Shown piece by piece: positions 37,154 to 47,943 of a DNA stretch of 64,000 nucleotides. Within the stretch, counting starts at the first letter, position 1; each line of letters opens with the position of its first letter. Source of the DNA: Rhabditoides inermis. Taxonomy: Eukaryota > Nematoda > Chromadorea > Rhabditida > Rhabditidae. A model generated the notes under the pieces. The model was not told the DNA's origin, did no database searches, and saw only the letters and a list, made by a program, of their open reading frames with translations. The DNA lies in assembly GCA_963966185.1 (NCBI GenBank), contig CAWZYM010000232.1, forward strand, positions 627,001 to 691,000. Reading direction: 5' to 3'. The translations under genes were made by a program, and so were the position numbers.

Positions 37154-40006
37154 ATGGCCAAGAAAAAGAGAAAGTCCACCGGACCCAAGAAGAACATCGG
37201 TTCGTTCGTTTACTTATATTTATTTTGTAATGCTTGTGTTATTTATTTACATGTTTTAATTACAGCTCCTCTGCAGCCCGAAGGAGAGCAGCTGGAAAAT
37301 GGCTGTTACCAGGTGGAGAAGATCCTATCCCACGTACAGGTTAGTGGTGACCTCCTTGAACCAGATGGTTGTCTCCGTAGCCTATTGGATACTGAAACCA
37401 TTGTGTTCTATGTGTTGCATTGCAGGAGAAGAACGGGGAAACGTACTACGTGGTGAAATGGGTTGGGTGGTCGTCGGCGGACAACACTGAGGAGAACGAG
37501 GGACACCTCCTCACTGTCAGCACCATCCGAGACTACTGGATACGCGCACATCCCAACAGTCAGTTAGCACACGCTGATTATGCATCATAGCCGTAGTTTT
37601 TCAACAACTTTCGACTGTTATCTAGTGTTATGTGTCATTACATGTTGACAATGATGTCCATCTCCAGAACCGGCCACTCTGGGCGTGCGTCTCATGTGTG
37701 AGCTGTCTCGTCCGAGCCTCCGATGGGTGCACGCTAATCCAGCCATCTTCAGAGAGGTGTTTGCCCAGGTAATGTTAAGTATGTACGTCGCAACATACGA
37801 GGCTTTTTTTCATATCGCTCTATTTGTTTCAGATGTTCCTCTATTTGCACGGCGACTGGCGGATCCGCACCTACGCTGACAGAAAGAATAGGGATATGGA
37901 GATTGCCAAGCGAGTTTCAACCTATTCATTTCTAATGGTTCGATCTCGTTCAGGTACCACGCGCAGCTGGCCAATATCCTGCCAGACACGTATCCCCGCA
38001 TACAGGTCGGTTGTGTTTTGTGTGTTGTTCTTTTCTAGGTTGAGTCTGTGTTTATCGATCGCAGATTGAGTGCAACGACGACCTCGCCTGCCCCCCGCCC
38101 ATCGAGTACCTCCAGTTCCACGTTACACCCAGGGCCTTCTTCCAAGCACACTTTCACGTATGTTTGTTCACTGGAATTGGAAGTTATTAGCATGAATGAT
38201 CTTAATTTTATCTACAGAACTTGTTGCCTGCTGTTCCGTCTCCGAAGAAGTTGGCTGTTATTGGGACTAGTCGGCAGAGTGTGTCCACGACATGGAGTGG
38301 CGATTCTGATGCGTCCACAATCTTCACTTCCACATCCACTTCCACGTTGACGAGCAGCGGTGGCTGCAGAAGATCCGACAGGGTACGTGTTACTTTATCG
38401 ATTTCTGATTACTCATTAATCGTCATAATTTTAGATCCGCCGTCTTTCGTCGGTCGGTATGGACGGGTCTATCGTGAGTTTGTTAATTCTACTTTTTATT
38501 CATGTTGTGTTTGTTTATGATACATTTCAGACATCGGGTGAGGTGACTGGCTCGCCATCCTCCGGCCTGGCTATTGTCAAAGAGGAGCCCGAGAGCGACA
38601 AGGAGGAGGAGGTATGTACACGCAACACTGTACAAAAAAGTTTCCGGGTTGTGAGCTAGTAATTGCAGGACGACGATTCGGAAAGCACGCCGCGTCTGCA
38701 GCCAAGCCGGGATAATTACAACGCTGCGGACATGTGGGAGGACGTTGTGGTGAAAGGACAGGCGGACACCGGGGGAGGAGACGACTCGCCCCTCTTCTCT
38801 TCGCCCATAGTCAAGCAGGAGCCGCTGTCGGGGGACGAGGAGGAGGAGGAAGAGAGGGAGGGAAGGGCGTTGTACGGCGTCGTGAAACGGGAACAGCAGG
38901 ATGAAAGGTGAACACGAATGCTTAATGTTTTTATGTGGTGTGTACTCATCATTCACTGTTTTGCTAGTTAAGTCTAGGTGTTTGACAGGTGTTATTGTTC
39001 AAGTAAAAACATAACTTTAACTGTCAGTTTTGTCGTTTCGTATGGTTTGCTTTGAGTGGTGTTGCGTCGGCTGTGCGCGGGTGTGGCGAGCACCGTCTGG
39101 CACTGCGTCGAGGGGACACGTGCTGGCAGCTGTTCTCCCTGTCACGCATCCAACACGGGCACACCATCATGCACATCGGAGGCGATGTGAGTCCGAGTGC
39201 GTATTGATCACCTCATCATCCGTTCAGCTGATCAACGAACGCGAGGCGCGCGCGTGTCTGCGACAGGAGACAGAGGTGAGGGAAGGTAGGGAGAGAGAGG
39301 TGAGCGATCATTTCAGATGCTGGCACACTACCTCATTCACTTGGTCGACTCTGACGGCTCGAGTGTCGGATGGCTCGACCGGCGACAGAGGGGCGACTTC
39401 TCCGCCTATCTCGATCACTCGGTACGTCACTTACTACTTTGAATGATTGCACTCACTTACAAACTCACTTACAACTTTGAATCGAATGCGAGAGATTGTA
39501 TGGTTGTTGTAGTGCACCCCGTCGTGTCGCTTGGTGTGGCGTGCGCGTGGTGAGCTGCTTCCTCGAGTGGAGCTGGTCGCGTGTCGCGAGATCTGCCCCG
39601 GAGACGCGCTCACCATTGACATGTTCGTCGGCTGCGAGGCGGATCAGTCGAGCGACGACCCCGCACCCATCTACTCACAGTCACTCATCCGCAAGGCTGT
39701 CGACCACGTCGTCTGCATGTCAGTTATCGTTTGTACCTTTTTGATGATATGAGATATGAGATTGAATGATGCATGCATGCATGTGCAGGTGTCCCTCGGA
39801 GGAGTGTCGCGGTATCGTGTGGCGGGAGCTGCTCCCTGACGGGTTCAAAGGAAACAAAAGGGACAAGCTTTGTAAGGTGAGATATTCATTGGTATTACAG
39901 GGAAGACGTATTGATTCAAGAAACATTTGATTGATTGCAGTTGTCCGTCTCTGGGCATCCTATCAGTGGAATCGTTTGCTCTCGCATCGATAATGACAAC
40001 CAGTGA
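37154..40006 (+). CDS. chromodomain and SET-domain protein
   Basis: Domain order resembles SUV39-type histone H3K9 methyltransferases. The start MAKKKRKSTGPKKNIG is a basic nuclear signal. The chromodomain reads CYQVEKILSHVQ then GETYYVVKWVGWSSADN. The middle includes SRPSLRWVHANPAIFREVF, YHAQLANILPDTYPRIQ and an acidic region with PIVKQEPLSGDEEEE. The SET part at about 39060-39800 reads HGHTIMHIGGDLINEREARA, then FSAYLDHSCTPSCRLVW, LVACREICPGDALTIDMF and a post-SET CMCPSEECRG. The stop is at 40004-40006. Against the canonical SET motifs, the NHSCxPN block reads DHSCTPS and the usual D-Y pair reads DM, so catalysis may be weakened or lost. A Cys-rich pre-SET is not visible. The junction between the acidic exon (ends 38908) and the SET exon (from about 39028) is not resolved in frame, so two genes or a missed exon remain possible. 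Confidence 0.78.
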
Positions 40007-40300
40007 TGGAGGAAAATCGTCGTTTCGTGAGACCAAATTTTATTACTTGAGGCTTTGTTTGTATAGATTTGACTAGTATATCTTGGGATCTCACTCTCAA
40101 ACACTGTTTGACACACACTAACTTTGCATTACGATTGTTTATGCATTATACCGTGTTTTGATATTGATAGTTTGATAAATTTGAATTTTTAAAAATCTTT
40201 TGAAGATATTGTGCGGGAGGGAAATGTAATGTATGGTAAGAGATGTCCGTTCTTTGATCTCTAAGTACTTACGGAATTGAATACAATGTGTTCTTACCTA

Positions 40301-41872
40301 CAGTGGCGGCCAAAAAGGTATCACCTTTTGGTTTTTGCTCTCTAAAACTATTCAAATTAAAGATAGAGCTCCCATATTTCGCACACCGTTTTCTGGACTC
40401 CATTCGGACCTAATACCATGCTCCATATTCATCCCCCTCTATTCTCTCGGTTACAGTAGGCGGATTACTGTATTCACAAAATCATCATTTTCTCGTTTTC
40501 AACTTTGAAAAATTCCTGTGACCAAACCACACTTCCCAAAAAGTTCTATTCACCATTTTTGGGTATAACCATTCATTGGGCATCCAAAAACACCTTGATT
40601 TCATATAACATGATTGATTACTTGAACTTAAATAAGCAGTAAAGAAACAATATCAAAAAATGCAAAATTCTAATTTTAACAAAGCCTAACTATACTATAA
40701 AATGATATGATGGTCTGAAACTCATTCAGTACTTCATTAGGTGTTCCTTGTTCACGATATCGGCCTTGCAGCGGTGGGGCATCGAATCGATCAGCTTGTG
40801 GAGGGTCACGAGACCGATCTTCTATCACTCCTGTTCGAGCAATTCGAACTTCTCGTATGCATTTTTGACCCGAACCGTGCGACTCCGCCGATCGAGCTCT
40901 TCCCAGAGGTGCTCCATAGGGTTGAGGTCCAGCTACTGGCTCGGCCACTCCATGACTCTCTACTTGTCCTTGTTGAACACGTTCTAAGAGAAGATGGTGC
41001 AATGACAAGATTAGACATTTTTATAAACCGATCTTGAAGTGCTTGGAAGAGTGGTTAAAGTCATTGTTTTGTTGGAAGACGTAGTTCCGACTATCAGTCT
41101 GCCGAATCCAGGGCCGCACCTTCTTGAGAACCTCTGAGAACGATCTATAGAACGATCTCCAACTGGTTGAGAAAGATCTCGTGCGCGGCGCGGTCGCCCG
41201 CGGGTTCTCTCGCGAGATCCGGAAGATGTTTCGATCCATAGAGCGAGTAGTAGTCCTAGGACGACCAGAACTTTTCGGGAGAGATTTATCGTGAGCGTCG
41301 GAGTACTTTTTGAGCAGGTTAGATACCGTAGTGCGGAAAACATTGAACTAGGTGACTAGTGCCGCGACCCTCCACAAGCTGATCGATTCGATGCCCCGCC
41401 GCTGCAAGGCCGTTATAGTGAATAAGGGACACCTAATGAAGTACTGAAAGAGTTTCAGACCATCATATCATTTTATAGTATAGTTAGGCTTTGTTAAAAT
41501 TACAGTTTTGCATTTTTTGATATTGTTTCTTTACTGCTTATTTAAGTTCAAGCAATCAATCATGTAATATGAAATCAAGGTGTTTTTGGAAGCCAAATGA
41601 ATGGTTATACCCAAAATTGGTGAGTAGAACTTTTTTGGAAGTGTGGTTTGGTCACAGGAATTTTTCAAAGTTAAAAACGAGAAAATGATGTTTTTGTGAA
41701 TACAGTAATCCGCCTACTGTAACCGAGAGAATAGAGGGGGATGAATATGGAGCATGGTATTAGGTCCGAATGGAGTCCAGAAAACGGTGTGCAAAAGATG
41801 GGAGCTTTATTTTTCATTTGAAGAAGTTTAGAGAGCAAAAACCAAAAGGTGATACCTTTTTGGCTGCCACTG
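40301..41872. mobile_element. fold-back Tc1/mariner derivative
   Basis: Flanked by TA on both sides. The ends are inverted repeats beginning cagtggcggccaaaaaggta. The inverted arms are about 500 bases each (about 40301-40815 and 41360-41872). Each arm carries the end of a Tc1-like transposase, reading TLHKLIDSMP and HLMKY before a stop: minus strand in the left arm, plus strand in the right. The centre holds broken minus-strand pieces of the same gene: VSNLLKKYSDAHDKSLPKSS with GRPRTT (helix-turn-helix part) and FQQNNDFNHSSKH (normally QDND-PKHTS). Stops and frameshifts make it non-autonomous. Confidence 0.9.
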
Positions 41873-41874
41873 TA

Positions 41875-42874
41875 ATTGAGATACATGGCCATGGTCATAC
41901 GAAACGCATGTCTATATGTGTGTCCATAATGAAATCAAACATAAAACCATATCCGTGAATACAGGGTATTGGATTTTCGGATTAACGATATCCTAGAATC
42001 GTCTTCTAAATGCTAATATTCAGATGATACTCTCAAACATATAGATTGCAGAAGAGGATTGAGAATGTCCGAAAACGCCGAATAAGTAATTCTGGGCGAA
42101 ATAATTTGCAAATTTCCGAGATGAGTGCGTTTTGTGATTCGTTTTGCGGTAGTCAATTTGATAATTTCAATCGTATTGTACGTCATAGAACTTTTATTTT
42201 ACACTATATTTTACATCAGCTTTCGTCTTCTATCAAAGGATGCGCAGCGGTCATTGATCATCCGACAGTTTTACACAGCACAAGTGCATTTCCAGAATCA
42301 GCTAATATTCTAAATTAGGATCAATTCAGGGTAGGTGTCTAAGCAAATGCGAGCAAATCAAAGAGTTCTTTGAAAGGGGGCATGTTGCAAGTGGGAGGCG
42401 CGCGGATAGCGAAGAGGCGCAGTGATGTTTTGCCGTCCCGATCGCCCGGCAGGCATTCAGGTTCTCGCGTAATGCACTTGCACACAGTCCGATCCACACA
42501 CAAAACATGCACTCGCACTGTGCAAGGTCTCAGCTGCCACGGTCGGGCAAATCATTGACTAGCATCTCCGGACAGAGAGCCGATGAACGAACAGACATAC
42601 CCAATACCGATCTCAGTGACGCGATGAATTATTTGATTCCATCAACACATGCGTGTCTGGACAATGCTGTTTTTTGTGTGCGTGTCCGTGGATGTGTTTG
42701 AATTCAGTGTGGCTGCCCACGGGCGAACTTGCTAAGCGCACGGCGCGACGAACCTAAAATGTAACCACGAACTATCTCACTGTGTGGATCAAGCCGGTTT
42801 TTTGCTCGCGCGCATTGGCTCGTGCACTTTTTGCCATTCGGCTGAATTCAGGCGGTCGCCGGGTGGCGCCCCGG
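41875..42874. other. intergenic region upstream of the basic preproprotein
   Basis: No exon chain is supported. The last 100 bases before the TATA box are GC-richer. Confidence 0.5.
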
Positions 42875-42880
42875 TATAAA
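42875..42880 (+). promoter_or_regulatory. TATA box
   Basis: cggTATAAAagg, 42 bases before the start codon at 42917. This spacing leaves an untranslated leader of roughly ten bases, which suits a strongly expressed, tissue-restricted gene. Confidence 0.75.
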
Positions 42881-42916
42881 AGGCGGATGTCTGGGGGAAA
42901 CAGCATCCATTCAGCG

Positions 42917-44146
42917 ATGAAGTTCCTTCTCTTCCTCCTCGCCTGCGGACTCACCGCCTTCGCTTTCGCCGAAGTGGTGAGTACTACAACACATCTTTAC
43001 TCACTTTACTCTTTTATTATTATCTATGCCTACCTTTCTACAACATTTTCTCTCCGCCATTCTACTTATCACGTTCTTGCATTCACCATCTGCCCGTTGC
43101 AGCAGCAGCAGACTGCCGATGGAGTGTCGACCGTGTCTCTGGAGAAGGATGAGGCGGTGGCTGTGATGCACAACGAGGATGAGGACGAGCAGGTCGAGGC
43201 TCTGGATCTGGCTTCCGAGGGACTGGTCGAGAACACCCGCGTCAAGCGCGCTGCCCCCGCCAACAAGGCAAGCTGCCCATTGTAACCGCTCGTGCTCACA
43301 TCCATGCTTACAGGCCGCCGCGCAGAAGCTGGCTGCCCGCAAGGCCGCCGCCAAGCGCGCCGCCATCAAGAAGCTGCAGCAGAGGCGCGCTGTGCTGCTG
43401 CAGAAGCACAAGAGGAGGGTTGTGCTCAGGCAGCACAAGCAGAGGGCGGCTCTCCGCGCCCGCCGCGCTCAGCAGCAGAGGAGGGCCCGCGTCGCCCAGG
43501 CCCAGAAGGCTAAGAGGCTCCGCGCTCTCCGTAACGCTCAGAACGCTCGCAAGACCCGTGCTCTCCGCGCCCGCAAGGCTCTCCAGGCTCGCAAGGCTCT
43601 CCAGGTCCGCAAGGCTGTCCAGGCTCGCAAGGCCCGTGCTCTCCAGGCCCGCAAGGCTCTCCAGGCCCGCAAGCCCCGCGCCGCCGCCAAGAAGGGAAAG
43701 AAGGTCGTCGCCAAGGGAAAGAAGGCCGCCACCAAGGGACAGAAGGCTCTGGCCGCTAAGCGCGCTGCCCTCCTCCGTCGCCGTCGCGCCAACAACCGCC
43801 AGATCGCCCTCCGCCGTGCCGCCCGCCGCAACGCCATCATCCGCCACCGCCGCAACCAGAGGAAGGCCGCTCAGATGAAGGTCGCCCAGAGGAAGGCCGT
43901 CCAGAGGAAGCAGCAGCAGAAGCGTCTGGCTCTCCGCCGTGCCCGCGTGAGCACTCTTTCTACCCCTTGATGCCTGCTACATTCTTTCCTTTCTCATCTT
44001 TTCAGCAGCTCCGCAACAAGCAGATTGCCGTTCGCCGCGCTCGCCAGCTCCGCGCCCGCCAGGCTGCTGCCAAAAAGATCGTTGCTCGCAGGGCCGCCGC
44101 CAAGCGCGCCGCCAACAAGAAGCACCCCAAGAGCATCCGCGGTTAG
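42917..44146 (+). CDS. secreted Ala/Arg/Lys-rich preproprotein
   Basis: Four exons (42917-42976, 43103-43267, 43314-43946, 44006-44146), all phase 0, 332 residues. Residues 1-19 are a clear signal peptide (MKFLLFLLACGLTAFAFAE). An acidic segment follows (HNEDEDEQVEALDLASEGL) and ends in NTRVKR, a dibasic processing site. The remainder, about 260 residues, is almost entirely Ala, Arg, Lys, Gln and Leu, with repeats of the type ARKALQARKAL and KKGKKVVAKGKKAATKG like histone H1 tails. Codon use is strongly biased (CGC, AAG, GCC, CTC), suggesting high expression. Intron 2 is GC-AG (AAG|gcaag). The gene has a TATA box. The design, an acidic pro-part masking a polycationic secreted product, suggests binding to nucleic acid, polyanions or microbial surfaces, but no family is recognised and no role is shown. 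Confidence 0.82.
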
Positions 44147-44377
44147 ACACTGACTGTCTCACCCCGCTCAGCATGTCTGTACATAACAGCGAATTAGTAT
44201 TTATTCATATTTATTCTTAAATATAAATAATTTATCAGATTCCGAACCTGTTCTGACGTTGCGCAACGAGAATGTCCCATTATTCACTTCTGACCTAGTT
44301 CTTTCGAAATATCTCATCGCGAACGAACGCGCAGTGGTTGCGTCTTCTTCCCAATCCTTTTGGGTCAGTGTTCCGAA

Positions 44378-44962
44378 ATGCACATCACTTCAGTCGTCGT
44401 GTTTCTAGTTATTTTTCTCTTCGCTGATGGATGCGACATGAAAGTGAAGGCAAGTTGGTTTTAATTGTCAATATTGCGATGAATGTGAAATTCAGGTAAA
44501 ATCGGTTACTTGGAAAGAGTTTTATGCACAGTTCAAATTGCACAACGGAACTCTCAGCAAACCGTGAGCGATGCGGAGCATACGTAATAATCGCTATCCC
44601 ATCCATCTTACAGTATGCACTTCACAAAGAGTGGACAGGTCGTTGACCTCAAATTCGAGGGTGTGTTCTGCAACTTCAATGCCACTACTTTAAACGTTTA
44701 CGAACAGGTAAATGAACTATGAATCGAATATTAATTTGTGACACTCGCATGTTTGAATAGGCTCCTGGATCAGGAGCGAGCGTCAAATCATCAACCGCTG
44801 CATTCATCGAAGGTATTGGATCGGTAATTTACGAGGTGCGTGTAGTTTCCTTGTTGCTTAATTTTCGTAAATACCTAGGTGGATCCGAGTTTGGGTGTTC
44901 GCATGCATTCTCGAACCGGCGTCGGGTGTGGATTTGGAGATTGCGGAGGGCATGGAAAGTAA
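44378..44962 (+). CDS. small secreted protein
   Basis: Five short exons, about 120 residues. The signal peptide is MHITSVVVFLVIFLFADG. The mature part reads SVTWKEFYAQFKLHNGTLSK, MHFTKSGQVVDLKFEGVF, NATTLNVYEQAPGSGASVK and ends CGFGDCGGHGK. The first intron again appears to be GC-AG (AAG|gcaag). One or two N-glycosylation sequons (NGT, NAT) are present. The fold looks beta-rich by eye. No family is recognised. An AATAAA-like signal lies near 45001. Confidence 0.62.
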
Positions 44963-45700
44963 TTGCTTCAATTAGTTGCTTTATAGAGATGGATATGGAT
45001 TAAATAAATGTTTGTATTTTTTTTATAATGATTCCTGAGATATTTCCGAATTTGGTATTTTGTGAAGCGTATGGCGAAATTCACCCAGCCCCTGCGCTGT
45101 GTAGAACCACTCACATGGTAGCCAGAATCCCAGAAGTCGTCATAGCATCATATACGGACTCGATTCAAGACATCTGGTGCCACTCAACCCAACCTCCCTC
45201 TGCTGACATCTGTTCTCGACTAGGAGAACTCAGGAAAAAACGGATGACCTCATACACCTTCCTTGTTGCATTCTTAAAAATAGTGCAATCGGAAACTGAT
45301 AACTCCTAACCTGCCTTTTTTAAATCCACATTACCGAGAGAGAAAAATCCACATTTCCAGAAAACGTTATTCACAGACGAAATCTAACTTAACAAACAAT
45401 GAGGAATTGACAAAGCAGATAAAGTAGTTCACAAATAAATAAGAAACAGAATCCCTGTTTCGGCCCATTATCCTGCAGACAGGCTACATCAACGTACTAT
45501 ATCTAGAGTTACTGACTAAATGATAGAATCGAAATAAGAACATCCACTGTGGTGGGCCTACTGCCTGAACGCTCATCAGTGCAGGGCCACAGCGGACGAA
45601 AGGAAAGTAGCGAACAAAGTAAAATCTGGAAAAAGAGTAGAAACCTATAATGAGAAAGTTAGAGTGAAGATTGTAAACAAACAAACAAAAAATTGCGGAA
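44963..45700. other. spacer, no gene seen
   Basis: AT-rich sequence between the secreted protein and the Penelope-like element. One open stretch of 93 codons (45028-45309) has no recognisable features and is not called. Confidence 0.5.
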
Positions 45701-47935
45701 TTAGAATTTGTATATTTTTTCGGTGAGTAATTTACGATTTTGGACATTGAAAAGGTTAAGTGATCTATTGATATCTCGTTTACGGAAACAGTATTTCAAA
45801 AGAACGGCTTTAACTGTAGATGATTTAAAACCGAGACGGCAGAAAGTAATGTAGAGTTCTTCTAGTTTAACCAAAAGAACAGTGCGATCAGTGCAGCAAC
45901 GGACAATGCGAAGAGCTTCTGATTTAAGATTACCAAAACAGATTTGGCGACTAGTAGTGCTTTCGGAATGCGTGAAGCGATGAACGTCGAATGTATAATC
46001 ATCAGTCTTATTGTACAGACTTACTTGCCAATGCGTATCGAAACGTAAAGTAATATCGAGAAAATGTGCCTCGGAATCAGTACGATTAGTGCGCTCCAGT
46101 TGCAAGTTGCTAGGAAGATATGCTTTAAGAAAGGTGTCAAGATCAGACTTCTTGTCATAGAGAATGAGTACATCATCAACATAACGGAAAACTTGGAATT
46201 TCTCATTTTTACAGACAAGAGGGTGAAGAAGACTGTATTCGTATTCTAGAACACTGAGCGTAAGAGAAGCAAGGAGAGGGCTAGCGTTACCACCTTGTGG
46301 TACGCCCTTCACCTGTTTGAAAATGAAACTACCGTACTGTGCTTTCAACCAAAACCTTAGTTTTGGCTATAATTTCACTTGCCGACATTCACATTACACG
46401 CTTGTCTGCAATGTGCATAACAGGATCGGAAGTATATTTAGAATATTTAGCAGATGTAATGAGAATATTTGGTTTTCCACAATTCTTGAAACACATATCA
46501 ACAAGAAATTTCATCTTTTGCAAGATGAGATCATGCGGAAGATTAGTAAAAAGACTAGCAAAATCAGCACAATATAGAGAAAGGGATGTGTTCGAGACAG
46601 AGCGTAAGAAATCGGACACTTTCATACTGTTAGTAATCGAAAAGTACATTTTGTGGCCATTTCTGGCGGCACCTTTAAGGGAAATGTTACGAAAGTGTTT
46701 TTCTAGATGTTTGTACACTACTTGGAGTTCCATGGAAAGACCCTTAGTGATACATTCGCGTGCCGCAGTGATGAAACGACATTTTACAGGATTTTTATGG
46801 AGCTTTGGGACTCCATAAATATTAGGCAACACAGACTTATCGGGGTCAAAGATAGAAGAATATGTGAGTGAACTGTTTAGAACAGAAGGGTCACCTGTAA
46901 ACGGCACATATACGGCATTGCCAGAAGCCCTACCGTAACTTATGCCTAATTCAGCATCACAGAAAGAGATGTAAAGTCGCTTGCACATTACTACAAAATT
47001 ACTTGAAGCTTTATCAATAGTGGTAACTGTGAAACGATTATGTAGATCAGAAGTAATAGATTTAAAATTTGTAACGGAATTGAACTTTTTGCTCATAACA
47101 CGATACTTAAGTTTATCGTTAACGCAATCGAATATTTTGTTAGTGACGATGGAAATATTACGATCACTGATAGAGAGAAGATTTTTGTACTGATTAACCA
47201 TGTCAGAAATAGCATTTCGAACAGTGTTGACAACAGTGGATACAGAGAGTTTGAGATTGGACACTCTCATATTAGCGCCTTTTTCATAAATGATCTAAGG
47301 GAGTGATTAGAGATGATAGAGAGGTCGCCTGTAAGAACGTGGCCATAGTGGGGATCACGGTGAGAATCGTATTCTGCATTGCTGCAGAAACAAGGAATCG
47401 AGTCCAGAGAAACTGGTCGGTCTCCTCTGTACTCTTTGATAACACGGCTATGATTCACCACATATTTACTCAAACGGTCGGTAGCCAGATGTGTCACTCG
47501 AATCTTCTGCTGGTCCTTGCGATTAAAGGAATTAAGAATACACAACACTTCACGAGTATTGAACAAGGAAAAGAGACCGAGGCTTTCCATATTTGTGAAC
47601 AAATAAGGAATTTTCAAGAAAATCGTGTTTTTGAACAAGTCTTTAGTTTTGTTAGGAGTGTGGTCAATAGACCAATAGTAAACAGACAATAAAATTTCGA
47701 GTTTCAGCAAGTTTTGAAGAGAACGATTATCGAGAAGATATGACATCAGTTTATTTTTAGATTTATTAGACATACATAGGACGTTACGGTAACTCTCATA
47801 CCAATTGCGAGCATTAGCTGCTTGCACAAGGGAAGACGTATCTGGCGTTCCACCTTTACCAGAGCCCCTCCTTTTGTTGGGACTCAACGAACAACGAACA
47901 AAACAACTCAAAAACAATGGTACAGAACAGAACAT
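45701..47935 (-). pseudogene. Penelope-like reverse transcriptase, broken
   Basis: One long RT gene split into three frames. The N-terminal part (47935 down to about 47267) includes YGHVLTGDLSIISNHSLRSF. The middle part has TTIDKASSNFVVMCKRLY, NIYGVPKLHKNPVKCRFIT and the palm motif YCADFASLFTNLPHDLI. The C-terminal part has GVPQGGNASPLLASLTLSVL and the catalytic FRYVDDVLILYDKK. The GVPKLHK and FTNLP style, with YVDD, is that of Penelope-like elements rather than LINEs. A frameshift lies near 47275, and an in-frame TGA plus a second frameshift lie near 46350-46390. The reading ends at 45701 without a GIY-YIG endonuclease. It sits directly after the stop of the neighbouring host gene. Confidence 0.78.
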
Positions 47936-47943
47936 AGAACATC

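Noticed and set aside
43308..43847. Minus-strand Leu/Gly/Ser-rich frame over the basic protein
   Set aside because: Antisense shadow caused by the strong codon bias of the plus-strand gene.
45028..45309. 93-codon open frame between the secreted protein and the Penelope-like element
   Set aside because: No signal, motif or splice evidence; length is within chance.
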